64,000 nucleotides of DNA from assembly GCA_041617635.1 (NCBI GenBank), contig JBFJOO010000008.1, positions 1 through 64,000 on the forward strand. Reading direction: 5' to 3'. Position numbers and translations under genes: made by a program. Of the stretch, positions 1 through 8,773 are shown one piece after another (the stretch's first letter is position 1; the number at the start of each line of letters is the position of its first letter). The DNA comes from JAABRB01 sp041617635 (lineage in GTDB: Bacteria > Pseudomonadota > Gammaproteobacteria > Burkholderiales > SG8-39). The notes beneath the pieces were generated by a model. The model had not been told where the DNA came from. It made no database searches and worked only from the letters and a program-made list of their open reading frames with translations.

Positions 1-81
1 GAGGAAACCAGGCGGTTTCCTCCTGTTCGTGACCTTCGAGTTCCTCCGAAGGAGGGAACCAGGCGGTTCCCTCCTGTTCGT
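1..81 (-). repeat. Interspersed palindromic element, copy R0 (two hairpins, variant subfamily)
   Basis: Two short palindromes stand in tandem. The first pairs 1-9 with 14-22 around an AGGC loop; the second pairs 51-60 with 65-74 around the same loop. Each is followed by TGTTCGT, the trailing motif that reads ACGAACA on the other strand and links this copy to the other elements in the window. The stem sequence (GGAAACC or GGAGGGAACC) differs from the ACAAGGGG stems elsewhere and matches the copy at 36481-36517, so the two form a subfamily. The copy may continue beyond the left window edge. Function is unknown. Confidence 0.6.
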
Positions 82-131
82 AACCTTCAACTCTGCGCAA
101 GTGTCGCGACGGCGTTTGTAGTCGTCAGAAA

Positions 132-161
132 CAGAAAGGCCGCCCGGGGGCGGCCTTTCTG
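132..161 (-). terminator. Intrinsic terminator after the Tim44-like gene
   Basis: A perfect GC-rich stem pairs 132-145 with 148-161, just past the leftward gene that stops at 176. On the minus strand it is followed by TTTCTGACG, a short imperfect T-run. The arms themselves carry AAAGG and CCTTT, so it could also work in the other direction. Confidence 0.65.
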
Positions 162-175
162 TGTGATTGATATGC

Positions 176-1015
176 TCAGGAAACCTGCTGAATTCCCGCG
201 AGGAGCCAGCCGGACTGGCCCTTCTCCGGTTTCTGGAGATTCCACACTTCCTCGAACGGCGTCGGTGCGCCGTCCCGCTCCTCGCGCAGCATGCCGGAGA
301 ACCGGATGCTCGCCCAGTGCATGCCGTTCTCGGTCACCACCTCGAGCAGGTCCGCGTTTAGCGTCACGACGTCCGTCTTGCCGCCCGCGGCGCTCTGGGC
401 GGTGGCGTCGCGCTCGAGCGCCTCGAGCAGCTCCTCGGTCACGAGGTTGCGGATTGATTCCAGATCGCCGCGGTCGTTCGCCGCCTGCAGCGCGATGAAG
501 CTCTTGCGTGCCTGGCGCAGGAACCCCTCGGTGTCGAAGCCGGCGGGGATCCGCGCGGACCGGCCGACGCCGGGGACTGCCGCCACGCTGGGCATCTGCG
601 ACGGCGGGGGCGCGGCCACCGTCTCGCGGCCCAGTCCGGCGTACTGCATGCCCTGCGCCTGCGGCTCCGTGCGCGGGCGCATCGCCCGCATCGCGAACCC
701 GAGCAGCAGCACGATCGCGACCCCGATCAGGAGCGCCGTCAGGAGCGTGCCGAGCTCGTCGCCGAAGAGGTAAGCGAGCCCCAGCCCTGCGGCGAGGCCC
801 GCGAGCGGCGCCAGCCAGCGCCCGGCACCGGCTTTGGGTGCGGCCTGCGGGGCCGTCTGAGCCTGCTGCGGGGACGCCGCCGGCTTCTGCGGGGTCACGG
901 CCTGGCGTTGCGCGCCGAGGCTGCGTGCGCCACCGAAGCGCCGTGCCTCGGCGTCGGTCGGAAACAAGCCTGCAACCATCACGGCGGTGAACACCGCCAC
1001 CCAGAAAGCTTTCAT
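176..1015 (-). CDS. Tim44-like domain membrane protein
   Basis: A 279-aa protein. It opens with a signal-like hydrophobic segment (about 5-17) ending in an Ala-rich site, then an Ala/Gln/Pro-rich low-complexity stretch, two closely spaced membrane helices (about 60-105), and a C-terminal soluble domain (about 150-275) of the Tim44-like/calcineurin-B-fold type that begins near GFDTEGFLRQARKSF. Proteins of this kind are common in proteobacteria and their role is not settled. The ATG at 1015 starts the recognisable signal segment; the same frame stays open upstream through ubiE, which is shadow coding. It lies just downstream of ubiE in the same direction, with about 60 bp between, and a hairpin terminator follows. 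Confidence 0.8.
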   Translation of the reverse strand: MKAFWVAVFTAVMVAGLFPTDAEARRFGGARSLGAQRQAVTPQKPAASPQQAQTAPQAAPKAGAGRWLAPLAGLAAGLGLAYLFGDELGTLLTALLIGVAIVLLLGFAMRAMRPRTEPQAQGMQYAGLGRETVAAPPPSQMPSVAAVPGVGRSARIPAGFDTEGFLRQARKSFIALQAANDRGDLESIRNLVTEELLEALERDATAQSAAGGKTDVVTLNADLLEVVTENGMHWASIRFSGMLREERDGAPTPFEEVWNLQKPEKGQSGWLLAGIQQVS

Positions 1016-1077
1016 GGTCTCCTCCGATGATCGACGGCGCATCTTGGCGAAACGCCGGAAAAACGTTGTACAGGTTG

Positions 1078-1836
1078 TCAGTACTTGAAGCCGCGGTGCA
1101 GCGCCACGATCCCTGCGGCCAGGTTCCAGTATTCGACGCCTTCCAGGCCGGATTGTTCCATGATCGCCTTGAGCTCCTCCTGGTCCGGGTGCATGCGGAT
1201 CGATTCGGCGAGGTAGCGGTAGGCCGCCTCGTCCTTCGCGACCCGGCGCCCGATCCAGGGCAGGACCTTGAACGAGTACCAGTCGTACACGGGCGCGAGC
1301 GGTTGCGCCACTTTCGAGAACTCGAGCACGAGTAGCCGACCCCCCGGCCGCAGCACCCGCCGAAACTCGGCCAGCGCGCGCTCCTTGTGCGTCATGTTGC
1401 GCAGGCCGAATGCGACACTCACGCAGTCGAAGTAGTCCGCCGGGAAGGGCAGCGACTCGGCATCGCACTGCGCGATCGGAACGACCCTTCCGGCGTCGAG
1501 CAACCGGTCGCGCCCGACCGCGAGCATCGCGCGGTTGATGTCGGTCAGCCAGACCTCCCCGCCCGGTCCGGCGCGCTTCGCCAGGGCGCGCGTAAGGTCG
1601 CCGCTGCCGCCCGCCACGTCGAGCACCCGGTTGCCGGCGCGCACGCCGCTCTTCGCCACCGCGAACGCCTTCCACAGCCGGTGCAGCCCGCCCGACATGA
1701 GGTCGTTCATCAGGTCGTAGCGCTGCGCGACGGAGTCGAAGACGCCCGCGACGCGATCCGCCTTCTCGTCCTCGCGGACCTGCTGGTAGCCGAAGTGGGT
1801 CTCTGGCATTTGGGGCGTGTTCGAAGCGACCATCAT
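1078..1836 (-). CDS. ubiE: Ubiquinone/menaquinone biosynthesis C-methyltransferase UbiE
   Basis: A 252-aa class I SAM-dependent methyltransferase. UbiE methylates the ring carbon of 2-polyprenyl-6-methoxybenzoquinol (ubiquinone) and of demethylmenaquinol. Visible family marks are the N-terminal FDSVAQRYDLMNDLMSGG segment, SAM motif I VLDVAGGSGDLT near 70, the NRAMLAVGRDRL region, and FGLRNMTHKERAL. The length fits the family. The first ATG is used here; starts a few codons downstream (for example at MPETHFGYQQV) are equally possible. It is probably cotranscribed with the following Tim44-like gene and lies back to back with phoB. Confidence 0.95.
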   Translation of the reverse strand: MMVASNTPQMPETHFGYQQVREDEKADRVAGVFDSVAQRYDLMNDLMSGGLHRLWKAFAVAKSGVRAGNRVLDVAGGSGDLTRALAKRAGPGGEVWLTDINRAMLAVGRDRLLDAGRVVPIAQCDAESLPFPADYFDCVSVAFGLRNMTHKERALAEFRRVLRPGGRLLVLEFSKVAQPLAPVYDWYSFKVLPWIGRRVAKDEAAYRYLAESIRMHPDQEELKAIMEQSGLEGVEYWNLAAGIVALHRGFKY

Positions 1837-1941
1837 AACCGACCTGTCCAGGCTGCCGCAGCGTCCGAGGACCCTGCAATCAGATTGTCACCTGATCGCC
1901 ATACAATTGGCGGTCAGCATAGGATTCTCAGGGACTTTCCG

Positions 1942-2643
1942 GTGCCTGCTGCAATACTGGTCGTCGAGGACGAACCCGCGATCCAGGAGCTGATCGCGGT
2001 CAATCTCGAGCACGCCGGCCACAGCGTCCTCCGCGCGCGCGACGCGGAGCAGGCCGCGCAGCTCGTCCGGCACGCGCTGCCCGACCTGATCCTGCTCGAC
2101 TGGATGCTGCCGGGCCAGTCGGGCGCCGCGTTCGCGCGCGAGCTGCGCCGGGACGAGCGCACGCGGCAGGTGCCCATCATCATGCTCACCGCGCGCGGCG
2201 AGGAGCAGGACAAGATTGCGGGGCTGAATTCCGGCGCGGACGATTACGTGACCAAGCCCTTTTCCCCGCGCGAGCTCCTCGCGCGGATCACGGCGGTGCT
2301 GCGGCGGCGAGCTCCCCAGCGCACGGAGGAGCCCGCGGAGATCGGCGGGCTGCGGCTCGATCCGGCGACCCATCGGGTCCGCGCCGCGGGGAAGAATCTC
2401 GAGCTCGGACCCACCGAGTTCAGGTTGCTACATTTCCTGATGACGCACCCCGAGCGGGTGCACAGCCGCACCCAACTCCTCGACCGGGTCTGGGGCGACC
2501 ATGTTTTTCTCGAGGAGCGCACGGTGGACGTCCATATCCGGCGATTGCGCAAGGCGCTCGAGGCGACCGGCCACAACCGCTTGATCGAAACGGTGCGCGG
2601 CAGCGGTTACCGCCTGGCGGGAGCGCCGCCTGCCGAGGGCTAA
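1942..2643 (+). CDS. phoB: Phosphate regulon response regulator PhoB
   Basis: A 233-aa OmpR-family regulator. The receiver domain spans about 1-120 with acidic residues at 10-11, the phospho-accepting Asp53 (LLDWMLP) and Lys105 (TKPFSPREL). The winged-helix DNA-binding domain covers about 130-230 and ends in RTVDVHIRRLRKAL and the GSGYRL hairpin. It starts at GTG 1942; the open frame runs further upstream through ubiE antisense, but family similarity begins at AAILVVEDE. The kinase gene phoR follows after 238 bp that hold a palindromic element. The phoBR pair controls the phosphate-starvation response. Confidence 0.93.
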   Translation: MPAAILVVEDEPAIQELIAVNLEHAGHSVLRARDAEQAAQLVRHALPDLILLDWMLPGQSGAAFARELRRDERTRQVPIIMLTARGEEQDKIAGLNSGADDYVTKPFSPRELLARITAVLRRRAPQRTEEPAEIGGLRLDPATHRVRAAGKNLELGPTEFRLLHFLMTHPERVHSRTQLLDRVWGDHVFLEERTVDVHIRRLRKALEATGHNRLIETVRGSGYRLAGAPPAEG

Positions 2644-2756
2644 TCTCGTCGCGGCTCCCCGCCCCCGGCGCGGCGTCGTACGTGCCGCAGTGCATCGCGG
2701 CATAATCCGGCCCGGTGCCTCCTGATCCTACCGTTGCCGGCGCGCGAGGACTGAAG

Positions 2757-2835
2757 TTATCCCCAAGATGCGGCCATGCCTCTTCTTGCGAGAAGGGATA
2801 TACGAACAAGGGAGAATTCCTCCTTGTATATCCCC
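2757..2835 (+). repeat. Interspersed palindromic element, copy R1 (left module plus one hairpin)
   Basis: The core at 2795-2835 is a palindrome: a GGGATATAC side, CGAACAAGGGA, a loop with GAATTC, then CCTTGTATATCCCC. Before it lies the left module (from about 2757), sharing CGGCCA and TTCTTGCGAGAA with the copies at 31801 and 48127; TTCT and AGAA form a small hairpin around TGCG. The element lies between phoB and phoR, which are expected to be cotranscribed, so it is unlikely to be a strong terminator. Confidence 0.75.
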
Positions 2836-2881
2836 AGACGTACGACGGACAAGCCCGTTGCCGTCGAGTTAGGTTCTCAGC

Positions 2882-4228
2882 ATGAACTTCATCTGGACGC
2901 GAACGGCGCTCATCCTCGGCACTGCCCTCGTGGCCGGGCTCATCGTGTGGCCGCTGGCCGGTGCGCTGTGGGCGTTCGTGACCTTTGCGCTCGGGCTGTC
3001 TGCCGCGCTGGTGTTTCACCTGCGCAATCTGCACGCGCTGCTCGTCTGGCTGCGCGACCCGCTCAAGAACCCGGTGCCGATCGGGGCTGGGGTGTGGGAG
3101 CACGTATTCGCCGGTCTCTACCGGCTGGTGCGATCGTTCTCCCAGCAACGCAACCGGGTCACCGGGCAGCTGGCGCGGTTTCGGAGCGCGGCGCAGGCGA
3201 TGCCGATCGGCGTGGTCATGCTGGACGACGAGGATCGAATCAGCTGGTGCAACGTCACGGCGGAGCGCATGTTCGATCTCGACGCGCGCAAGGATGCCGG
3301 CCAGCCGATCCTGAACCTCGTCCGCCACCCCGCGTTCGCCGGCTATCTCAAGGGCGGCGCCTACGAAGAGCCGCTCACGCTCCGGATCGCGCGCGGCGAG
3401 GCGCTCGTCCTCGCCGTCAACATCGTGCCCTACGGCCAGGACGAGAAGCTGCTCCTCACGCGCGACACCACGCAGGCCGAGAAGATCGAGACGATGCGGC
3501 GCGACTTCGTCGCCAACGTGTCGCACGAGCTGCGAACACCGCTCACCGTGGTGAGCGGCTTCCTCGAGACCATCTCTGATGGCAACGTCCGGCCGGACGA
3601 TCCGCGCGGCCGCCAGGCGCTCGAGATGATGCGCAGCCAGACCGACCGGATGCTGCGGCTGGTCGAGGATCTCCTGATGCTCTCGACGCTGGAAACGAGC
3701 TCGATACCCGCGCGGGAATCGCAGATCGACATCGAGAGGCTGCTGGGCGGAATCGTGGAGGACGCGCGCGTGCTGTCGGCAGGACGGCACCAGGTCCAGC
3801 TGCACGTCGGCCAGCCGGCGCGGCTGGTGGGCGACGAGCACGAGATTCGGAGCGCGTTCGCCAACCTGGTATCGAACGCGATCCGCTACACGCCGCAGGG
3901 CGGCAAGATCACGCTTTCCTGGGGTCAACGCGGGGAGGAAGGGGTGTTCAGCGTCGAAGACACGGGGATCGGCATCGAGCGCCGCCACGTTCCGCGGCTG
4001 ACCGAGCGCTTCTACCGGGCCGACACCAGCCGGTCGCGCGATACCGGCGGCACAGGCCTGGGCCTTGCCATCGTGAAGCACGTGCTCACGCGCCACCAGG
4101 GGCGGCTCGAGGTCGAGAGCGAGCTCGGACGCGGCAGCCGCTTCTCCGCGCTATTTCCGGCGCGGCGCCTGCAGATCACGCCGCCGTCGCGGGATCAACC
4201 GGAGCTGGAGAAGCTCACCCGGTCGTAG
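2882..4228 (+). CDS. phoR: Phosphate regulon sensor histidine kinase PhoR
   Basis: A 448-aa membrane kinase. Two hydrophobic helices (about 8-28 and 30-48) anchor the N terminus with almost no periplasmic loop, as in PhoR. A PAS domain follows (about 100-200). The dimerisation and phosphoacceptor domain has His215 in FVANVSHELRTPLT. The ATPase domain carries the N box (NLVSNAIRYTP), G1 (VEDTGIGI) and G2 (GTGLGLAIV). It phosphorylates PhoB when phosphate is low and normally works with PhoU and the Pst transporter, neither of which is in the window. Its last 34 bp overlap the end of the opposing gene at 4195. Confidence 0.92.
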   Translation: MNFIWTRTALILGTALVAGLIVWPLAGALWAFVTFALGLSAALVFHLRNLHALLVWLRDPLKNPVPIGAGVWEHVFAGLYRLVRSFSQQRNRVTGQLARFRSAAQAMPIGVVMLDDEDRISWCNVTAERMFDLDARKDAGQPILNLVRHPAFAGYLKGGAYEEPLTLRIARGEALVLAVNIVPYGQDEKLLLTRDTTQAEKIETMRRDFVANVSHELRTPLTVVSGFLETISDGNVRPDDPRGRQALEMMRSQTDRMLRLVEDLLMLSTLETSSIPARESQIDIERLLGGIVEDARVLSAGRHQVQLHVGQPARLVGDEHEIRSAFANLVSNAIRYTPQGGKITLSWGQRGEEGVFSVEDTGIGIERRHVPRLTERFYRADTSRSRDTGGTGLGLAIVKHVLTRHQGRLEVESELGRGSRFSALFPARRLQITPPSRDQPELEKLTRS

Positions 4229-5778
4229 TCGTAGCCGTGCTGGATCAGCGCGGTCAGCTTCACGCGTTGCGGGTGGTCCTCGATCCGCATCTCCAGCTCG
4301 CGCCCGCGCTGGTACCAGCCAGACGGCAGGACGAGCGCACCCGGGGCAGCCGAGGTGCCGGGAATGATGAATGCCTGCATGTAGGGCTCGGGCGTGGACA
4401 TGGTCGCCGAGCGGACGGCGATCGCGTTTGCCAGTCCGGGCAGCGCCTGGGCGCCAAGCATCAACGATCGATCGATGCCGACCATCAGCCAGCGCACCTC
4501 GCACAGGATGAAGCTGCGCGCGCCTTGCGGCTTGAGGGCGATCAACTGCAGTTGCGCGAGCCGCTCGCCCGCGCCCTTGCGCCGCAGGCGGAATCCGTTG
4601 GCGCTCTCGTCGAGCGTCTCCCAGGTCTCCGACACGAAACCGGTCTGCGTGCCGCCGGTATCCGTCGCCGGCCCGGCGGTGCCGTAGATGTGAATCTGCT
4701 CGGCGTCGCGGCGCGAGTAGTCCCAGTGGCGTGACGCGCTCCGAAATACCCGGCCGCTGATCGCGACGTGGATCGACTCGAACCCGCAGGTGAGCTCGGT
4801 GCGGCCCGGCACCAGCCGGCGCGTGAACTGGCGCGCCGACGGCGCCTCGATCCACGCGCGCAGGAGCGCGCTCAACAATCGCGCCGCATCGGGTTGCACG
4901 CAATCCTTGCCGAGCCCGAGCGTCTGCGGATCCTGACCCTCTTCCAGCTTCTTCACGCGGCTCTTCACGCTGCGGCGCAGGTTGTGCACGTCGAGGAACC
5001 GCATGTCGGGATTGGCCGATGCGGTGTCCTGCCAGGTGGGCGCGGCGTTACCGGCCAGATCGACCGCGTAGCCCTGATCCTTCTCCGGCGCGAGGCTCAG
5101 ATCCACCTTGTAGGCCCACATGCTGGCCCAGCGGCGCGTCCACACGAGCTCGCGCGCCCCCAGGCCATACGGGTGCGCGAGATGCAGCAGCAATGCCCGC
5201 ACGTAAACCTCGGCGCAGCTCGATACCGACTTCGACTTGCGCCCGGCGGCAACGGTGCGCATGACGTATCCGCCCGATTCGGCGGTGTGATAGAGCTGGT
5301 GCAGATCCCGCCAGACGTCGCTGTCGATCTCGCGCCGGCAGCGGTAGTGAACGAGCATCAGCTCGGCCACGCAGTCCAGGGCCCGCTGCGCGAGCAACGC
5401 TTCCTTGCCGACGAGGTCCGCGGAGCGGTCCTCCACAGCGCTGCGCAGCAATCTGCGGTAGGCGCGCCCAAGCGAGCTCCAGAGGTCGTAGACCTGATCG
5501 AATGCCGTAGCCTCGAAGTCCTTGAGCGGCAGCGGGCGACCGGAGAATTTCTTGCTGTGCTCGGCCTGTGCAACGATCACCGGCTCGCGCAACCGCTCCA
5601 GGATCTCGAGCATCGGACCGTCGGACGGCGGCGCATCCTCGAGCGATTCGAGCAGCATGGTGAGCTCGTGGCACGCTTGGCGCGGATCGGCGAGCGGCGC
5701 GCGCGTGAGCCACGCCTCCGCGCCCTTGAGATCGGTCAACGGCGGTTGGTGCGTCGGCGCAAAGCTGGGTGTCTTCAC
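4195..5778 (-). CDS. Conserved-looking hypothetical protein, 527 aa
   Basis: I do not recognise the family. The protein has no signal peptide or membrane helix and looks cytoplasmic. The N-terminal half is helical and rich in Leu, Ala and Arg (residues about 1-230); the C-terminal half looks like mixed alpha/beta, with a final SGWYQRGRELEMRIEDHP segment that could belong to a small beta-barrel. It starts at GTG 5778, preceded at a suitable distance by AGGGAGAA. The codon pattern and GC bias agree with the neighbours and the opposing frames are broken, which supports a real gene. It converges on phoR and overlaps its 3' end by 34 bp. A PilZ-like second-messenger role occurred to me, but I cannot see the diagnostic RxxxR and D/NxSxxG motifs. 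Confidence 0.75.
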   Translation of the reverse strand: MKTPSFAPTHQPPLTDLKGAEAWLTRAPLADPRQACHELTMLLESLEDAPPSDGPMLEILERLREPVIVAQAEHSKKFSGRPLPLKDFEATAFDQVYDLWSSLGRAYRRLLRSAVEDRSADLVGKEALLAQRALDCVAELMLVHYRCRREIDSDVWRDLHQLYHTAESGGYVMRTVAAGRKSKSVSSCAEVYVRALLLHLAHPYGLGARELVWTRRWASMWAYKVDLSLAPEKDQGYAVDLAGNAAPTWQDTASANPDMRFLDVHNLRRSVKSRVKKLEEGQDPQTLGLGKDCVQPDAARLLSALLRAWIEAPSARQFTRRLVPGRTELTCGFESIHVAISGRVFRSASRHWDYSRRDAEQIHIYGTAGPATDTGGTQTGFVSETWETLDESANGFRLRRKGAGERLAQLQLIALKPQGARSFILCEVRWLMVGIDRSLMLGAQALPGLANAIAVRSATMSTPEPYMQAFIIPGTSAAPGALVLPSGWYQRGRELEMRIEDHPQRVKLTALIQHGYDYDRVSFSSSG

Positions 5779-6117
5779 GTTATTCTCCCTGACGGGCTGC
5801 GGACCGCGCTGATTCTTACGGATGGTCGCATCCTGTCGCTGCTCCCGAGGCCGCTTTGTACACGATCTGGCACGAAACTGACACGAATCGGCTCCTCTGC
5901 GACCGGCTCCGGACTATGACATTGGAGTATAAAGCCCGCGGCGGGCGCGTGGATGGGAACTGCTGCGCACTCGCGGCCCGGCTGGCGGTCGGTGGGCCTG
6001 CGGCGGATGGCCGCCTGCCGGGCGGGCGAGCGCCTGGCCAGCTGTCACGCTACGAGGGGGCAAGCCCATGGTGCGCCCCGATTACGGGCTGGCGCCGTCC
6101 CGGCCGCGACTTCCTCT
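5779..6117. other. Gene-free stretch upstream of the 527-aa gene
   Basis: About 340 bp between the start of the 527-aa gene and the end of the HIT gene, both leftward. Only the ribosome-binding sequence of the 527-aa gene near 5783-5790 is clear. I see no convincing promoter, RNA or repeat; short GC-rich palindromes near 5935 have no usable loop. Confidence 0.4.
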
Positions 6118-6531
6118 CTAGGCCAGCCGCTCGACGAGGCGCCGGCCCACCGCCGCCGGGTCAAAGGCCCGCGGCATCGGGCGATCCCTGGCGGGTGCGG
6201 CCCAGATCGGGGCGGGGAAGTGCCGGTCGTTCCGGAACCGGGGTATCACGTGCCAGTGCAGGTGGGGCACCATGTTCCCGAGCGAGGCGAGGTTCACCTT
6301 GTCCGGCGCAAGCACGTCGCGCAGCACCGATTCGACCTCGAAGACCACCCGCATCAATCGCTGCCGCTCATCGAGCGCAAGGTCGGTCATCTCCCGCGCG
6401 TGCCGGTGGAGAATGACTCGACAGAAGCCCGGGTAATCCGGATCGTCGGCCGCGACCACACGACAGAAATCGTCCCGCCACAGCACGACTCCTCCGGCTT
6501 CGCGGCAAAGCTCGCAGTCGTTATGCGTCAT
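6118..6531 (-). CDS. HIT family nucleotide-binding protein
   Basis: A 137-aa histidine-triad protein. The active-site HxHxH signature is HLHWH (His90, His92, His94) followed by VIPR; His94 should be the nucleophile on the alpha-phosphate of a nucleotide conjugate. An N-terminal CxxC pair (Cys6, Cys9) may help bind zinc together with His residues, as in several HIT proteins. Such proteins hydrolyse AMP-linked or dinucleoside polyphosphate compounds; the substrate cannot be told here. Its start overlaps the end of the BPSS1780-family gene by 11 bp, so the two are probably translated from one message with thrB. Confidence 0.9.
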   Translation of the reverse strand: MTHNDCELCREAGGVVLWRDDFCRVVAADDPDYPGFCRVILHRHAREMTDLALDERQRLMRVVFEVESVLRDVLAPDKVNLASLGNMVPHLHWHVIPRFRNDRHFPAPIWAAPARDRPMPRAFDPAAVGRRLVERLA

Positions 6532-7366
6532 CGGGCAATGGCGGCGGCTGCGGCGCAGGGGGCGGAAAGACGTCGCGGTAGCTCGCGTAAAAGCTCGCGA
6601 AGAGCGTCGGCACGAGCGCGATGAAGAACATCACGATGAAGGTCGGGACCACGGTCCGCGCGCTGGGCGAGCCGTGCAGCAGTACGCTCAGAAACGCGAT
6701 CGCGATTCCGGGAATCAGCGTGCCGATGCCGAGAATCACCATTCCGTATACCAGGAACGCGCGCCAGTTGGCGAGCATCGCGAAGAAGCTGTAGAAAAGC
6801 GCCTTGACCGCGGACATCCCGTTCCACGCGCACAGCACGGGCGCGAACCAGAACGCGGCGAGTATGGGGACGTAGAGCAGCATGCCGAGCAGCGCCGCGC
6901 CCGACAGCGAGCCGTCCCGGAACGCGGCCTCCGGAATGGGCGTGCCGAACATCATCCAGCGCATCAGGTGGCCGCCGTCGGCGAACTGCGTCAGCGCCAG
7001 GCTCGACGTCGTCGCTGCGAGGTAGACACCGCCCAGCAGCAGGAGGGCCGGCAGGTTCGCCCGGAATCCGGCGAACAGGTGCCCGAGCTCGAGCGCGCGC
7101 CGCTGATCGAGCTCGCGGCACACGTGCATGAAGCTCACGCTGAAGACCGGAATCAGTACGACTGCCGCGACCGATCCGGCGTAGGGCACCATGCCGACCA
7201 CCCCCATCAGCACCCAGTAGCCGAACAGCAGCGCCATCCAGATAAACGGGCTCATGCGGAAGAGTTGCCAGCCGCGGTTCAGCCATTGCAGCCCGTTATG
7301 GGTCGGCACGACCACCATTCGGGCCGGCCGGCCTGGCTGCGGGTCTCGAATCGTGTTCTCGTCCAC
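6521..7366 (-). CDS. BPSS1780 family integral membrane protein
   Basis: About 281 aa with roughly six hydrophobic helices and a Pro-rich C-terminal tail (PPPAPQPPPLP). The opening THNGLQWLNRGWQLF segment followed by a first membrane helix is the mark of the BPSS1780 family, found beside biosynthetic genes in betaproteobacteria and of unknown function. The GTG at 7366 is chosen because it sits 11 bases after the thrB stop; an ATG at 7318 is the alternative and would remove 16 residues. The long reading frame extending to 7543 overlaps thrB and is not real coding. Confidence 0.78.
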   Translation of the reverse strand: MDENTIRDPQPGRPARMVVVPTHNGLQWLNRGWQLFRMSPFIWMALLFGYWVLMGVVGMVPYAGSVAAVVLIPVFSVSFMHVCRELDQRRALELGHLFAGFRANLPALLLLGGVYLAATTSSLALTQFADGGHLMRWMMFGTPIPEAAFRDGSLSGAALLGMLLYVPILAAFWFAPVLCAWNGMSAVKALFYSFFAMLANWRAFLVYGMVILGIGTLIPGIAIAFLSVLLHGSPSARTVVPTFIVMFFIALVPTLFASFYASYRDVFPPPAPQPPPLPDDA

Positions 7367-7377
7367 TGGCGCGCGCC

Positions 7378-8322
7378 TTAAACCCAGGGACACCGGTCCG
7401 AGTTCACGACCCGCAGCGCGAGGATCCGCCGGAAGTGCTCCGGATCGTGCGCGTGGACGAGCTCGCCCGGGCGCGGCAGGTGGAAATCGTACAGGCGCGA
7501 AAGCCAGAATCGCAACGCCGCGGCGCGCAGCATCACGGGCCATGCGCCGCGCTCGAGCGCCGTGAAAGGTCGCACCGCGTGGTAGGCCGCGAGCAGCGCG
7601 GCCGCGCGCGCCTCATCGATCGCGCCGTCAGCAAGGACGCACCAGTCGTTCACGCAAACGGCCACGTCGAACAGCCAGGCGTCGACGCCGGCGAAGTAGA
7701 AATCGATGACGCCGCCGATCGTCGCGCCGTCGAACAACACGTTGTCACGAAAAAGATCCGCATGGACCGGCCCGCGGGAGATGTCCTGCAGCCGGTAGAG
7801 CGACTGGAAACGCAACTCCTCGTCGAGGAGCCGCGCGCGCGCATCGTCGAGGAACGGACGAACCTGCGGAGCGGTTGCACGCCACCAGCGCGGCCCGCGC
7901 GGATTCTCGAGCCGATCCGGAAAGCTCGCGCCCGCGAGATGCATCGCCGCGAGGAGCGTACCGACCTGAGCGCAGTGCGCGCTCTGCGGATTCGTGACGG
8001 CTGCGCCGGGCAGACGCTTCACGAGCGCGGCCGGTTTCCCCATCAGCGTCCCGAGCATGGCGCCCTGCAGATCGACGATCGGGGACGGACACGGGATGCC
8101 ATGGCCTGCAAGATGCGACATCAGCTTGAGGTAGAAAACGAGCGCTTCGCGCGGCAGCCGCTCGAAGATGGTCAGGACGAAGCGTCCGCCGGTCGTCGTG
8201 ACGAAATAGTTGGTGTTCTCGATGCCGGCCGCGATGCCCTTCGACTCGACGAGGGTGCCGACCGCGTAGTATCGCAGCCACTCGGTGAGCTCTGCCGCGG
8301 TGACCTTGGTGTAGACCGACAT
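7378..8322 (-). CDS. thrB: Homoserine kinase, ThrB type with aminoglycoside-phosphotransferase fold
   Basis: A 314-aa protein of the APH-fold homoserine kinase family, unlike the GHMP-type ThrB of enterics. It phosphorylates L-homoserine in threonine synthesis. The start MSVYTKVTAAELTEWL and the early GIENTNYFV segment are typical. The catalytic loop is VHADLFRDNVLF (HxDxxxxN) and the metal-binding Asp lies in GVIDFYFAG. Length is normal. It sits downstream of a DUF2782 gene and upstream of the BPSS1780 gene, an arrangement I know from betaproteobacteria, with polA reading away on the other side. Confidence 0.93.
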   Translation of the reverse strand: MSVYTKVTAAELTEWLRYYAVGTLVESKGIAAGIENTNYFVTTTGGRFVLTIFERLPREALVFYLKLMSHLAGHGIPCPSPIVDLQGAMLGTLMGKPAALVKRLPGAAVTNPQSAHCAQVGTLLAAMHLAGASFPDRLENPRGPRWWRATAPQVRPFLDDARARLLDEELRFQSLYRLQDISRGPVHADLFRDNVLFDGATIGGVIDFYFAGVDAWLFDVAVCVNDWCVLADGAIDEARAAALLAAYHAVRPFTALERGAWPVMLRAAALRFWLSRLYDFHLPRPGELVHAHDPEHFRRILALRVVNSDRCPWV

Positions 8323-8428
8323 CCTGCTTGCTCGGGCGCCTCGTGGGCACCCGGCCTACGTGCGCGGGGCGAATCGCCGGGGACCTGTGCGTGGTCTCAA
8401 CGCGGGACGCGCGTTCCCGGGATCGCCC

Positions 8429-8773
8429 TCAAAACTGCAGGAGCTGCCATTGCGGAACGCTGATGCCGCTGCCACCGGGTGCCGACGGGGTGAGTCCTGA
8501 CTGGGCGAGATCCTCCACCAGATAGTACTCGTAGCCGTTCGGTTGGACGACGCGGACATACCGCCGGCCGTCGATCACGTATTCCTCGGTCCGGTCCTGC
8601 GGGCCGGGCTGAACCGTCACGCCAGGTGCGGTCGGCGACGTGTCCAATCCGATCTCCGGCGGCGGCTCGGGAACCGACTCGAGATTGGGCGGTGGCGCCT
8701 GTGCGGCGGCCGGCAACGCGACGACCTGAACGAAGAGGACGACGAGGGCGAAGTTGAGAAGCGCGCGCTGCAT
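8429..8773 (-). CDS. DUF2782 domain secreted protein
   Basis: About 114 aa. The ATG at 8773 begins a clear signal peptide (hydrophobic core about 5-20, then LPAAAQA). A Pro/Glu-rich linker leads into the small DUF2782 domain marked by EEYVIDGRRYVRVVQPNGY and YYLVEDL. The role is unknown; the predicted place is the periplasm. The open frame continues 53 codons upstream without coding character. The protein is next to thrB and opposite polA, as in related genomes. Confidence 0.82.
   Translation of the reverse strand: MQRALLNFALVVLFVQVVALPAAAQAPPPNLESVPEPPPEIGLDTSPTAPGVTVQPGPQDRTEEYVIDGRRYVRVVQPNGYEYYLVEDLAQSGLTPSAPGGSGISVPQWQLLQF

Noticed and set aside
1837..1941. A Pho box before phoB.
   Set aside because: TTGTCACCTGATCGCCAT is suggestive, but its second half matches CTGTCAT poorly.
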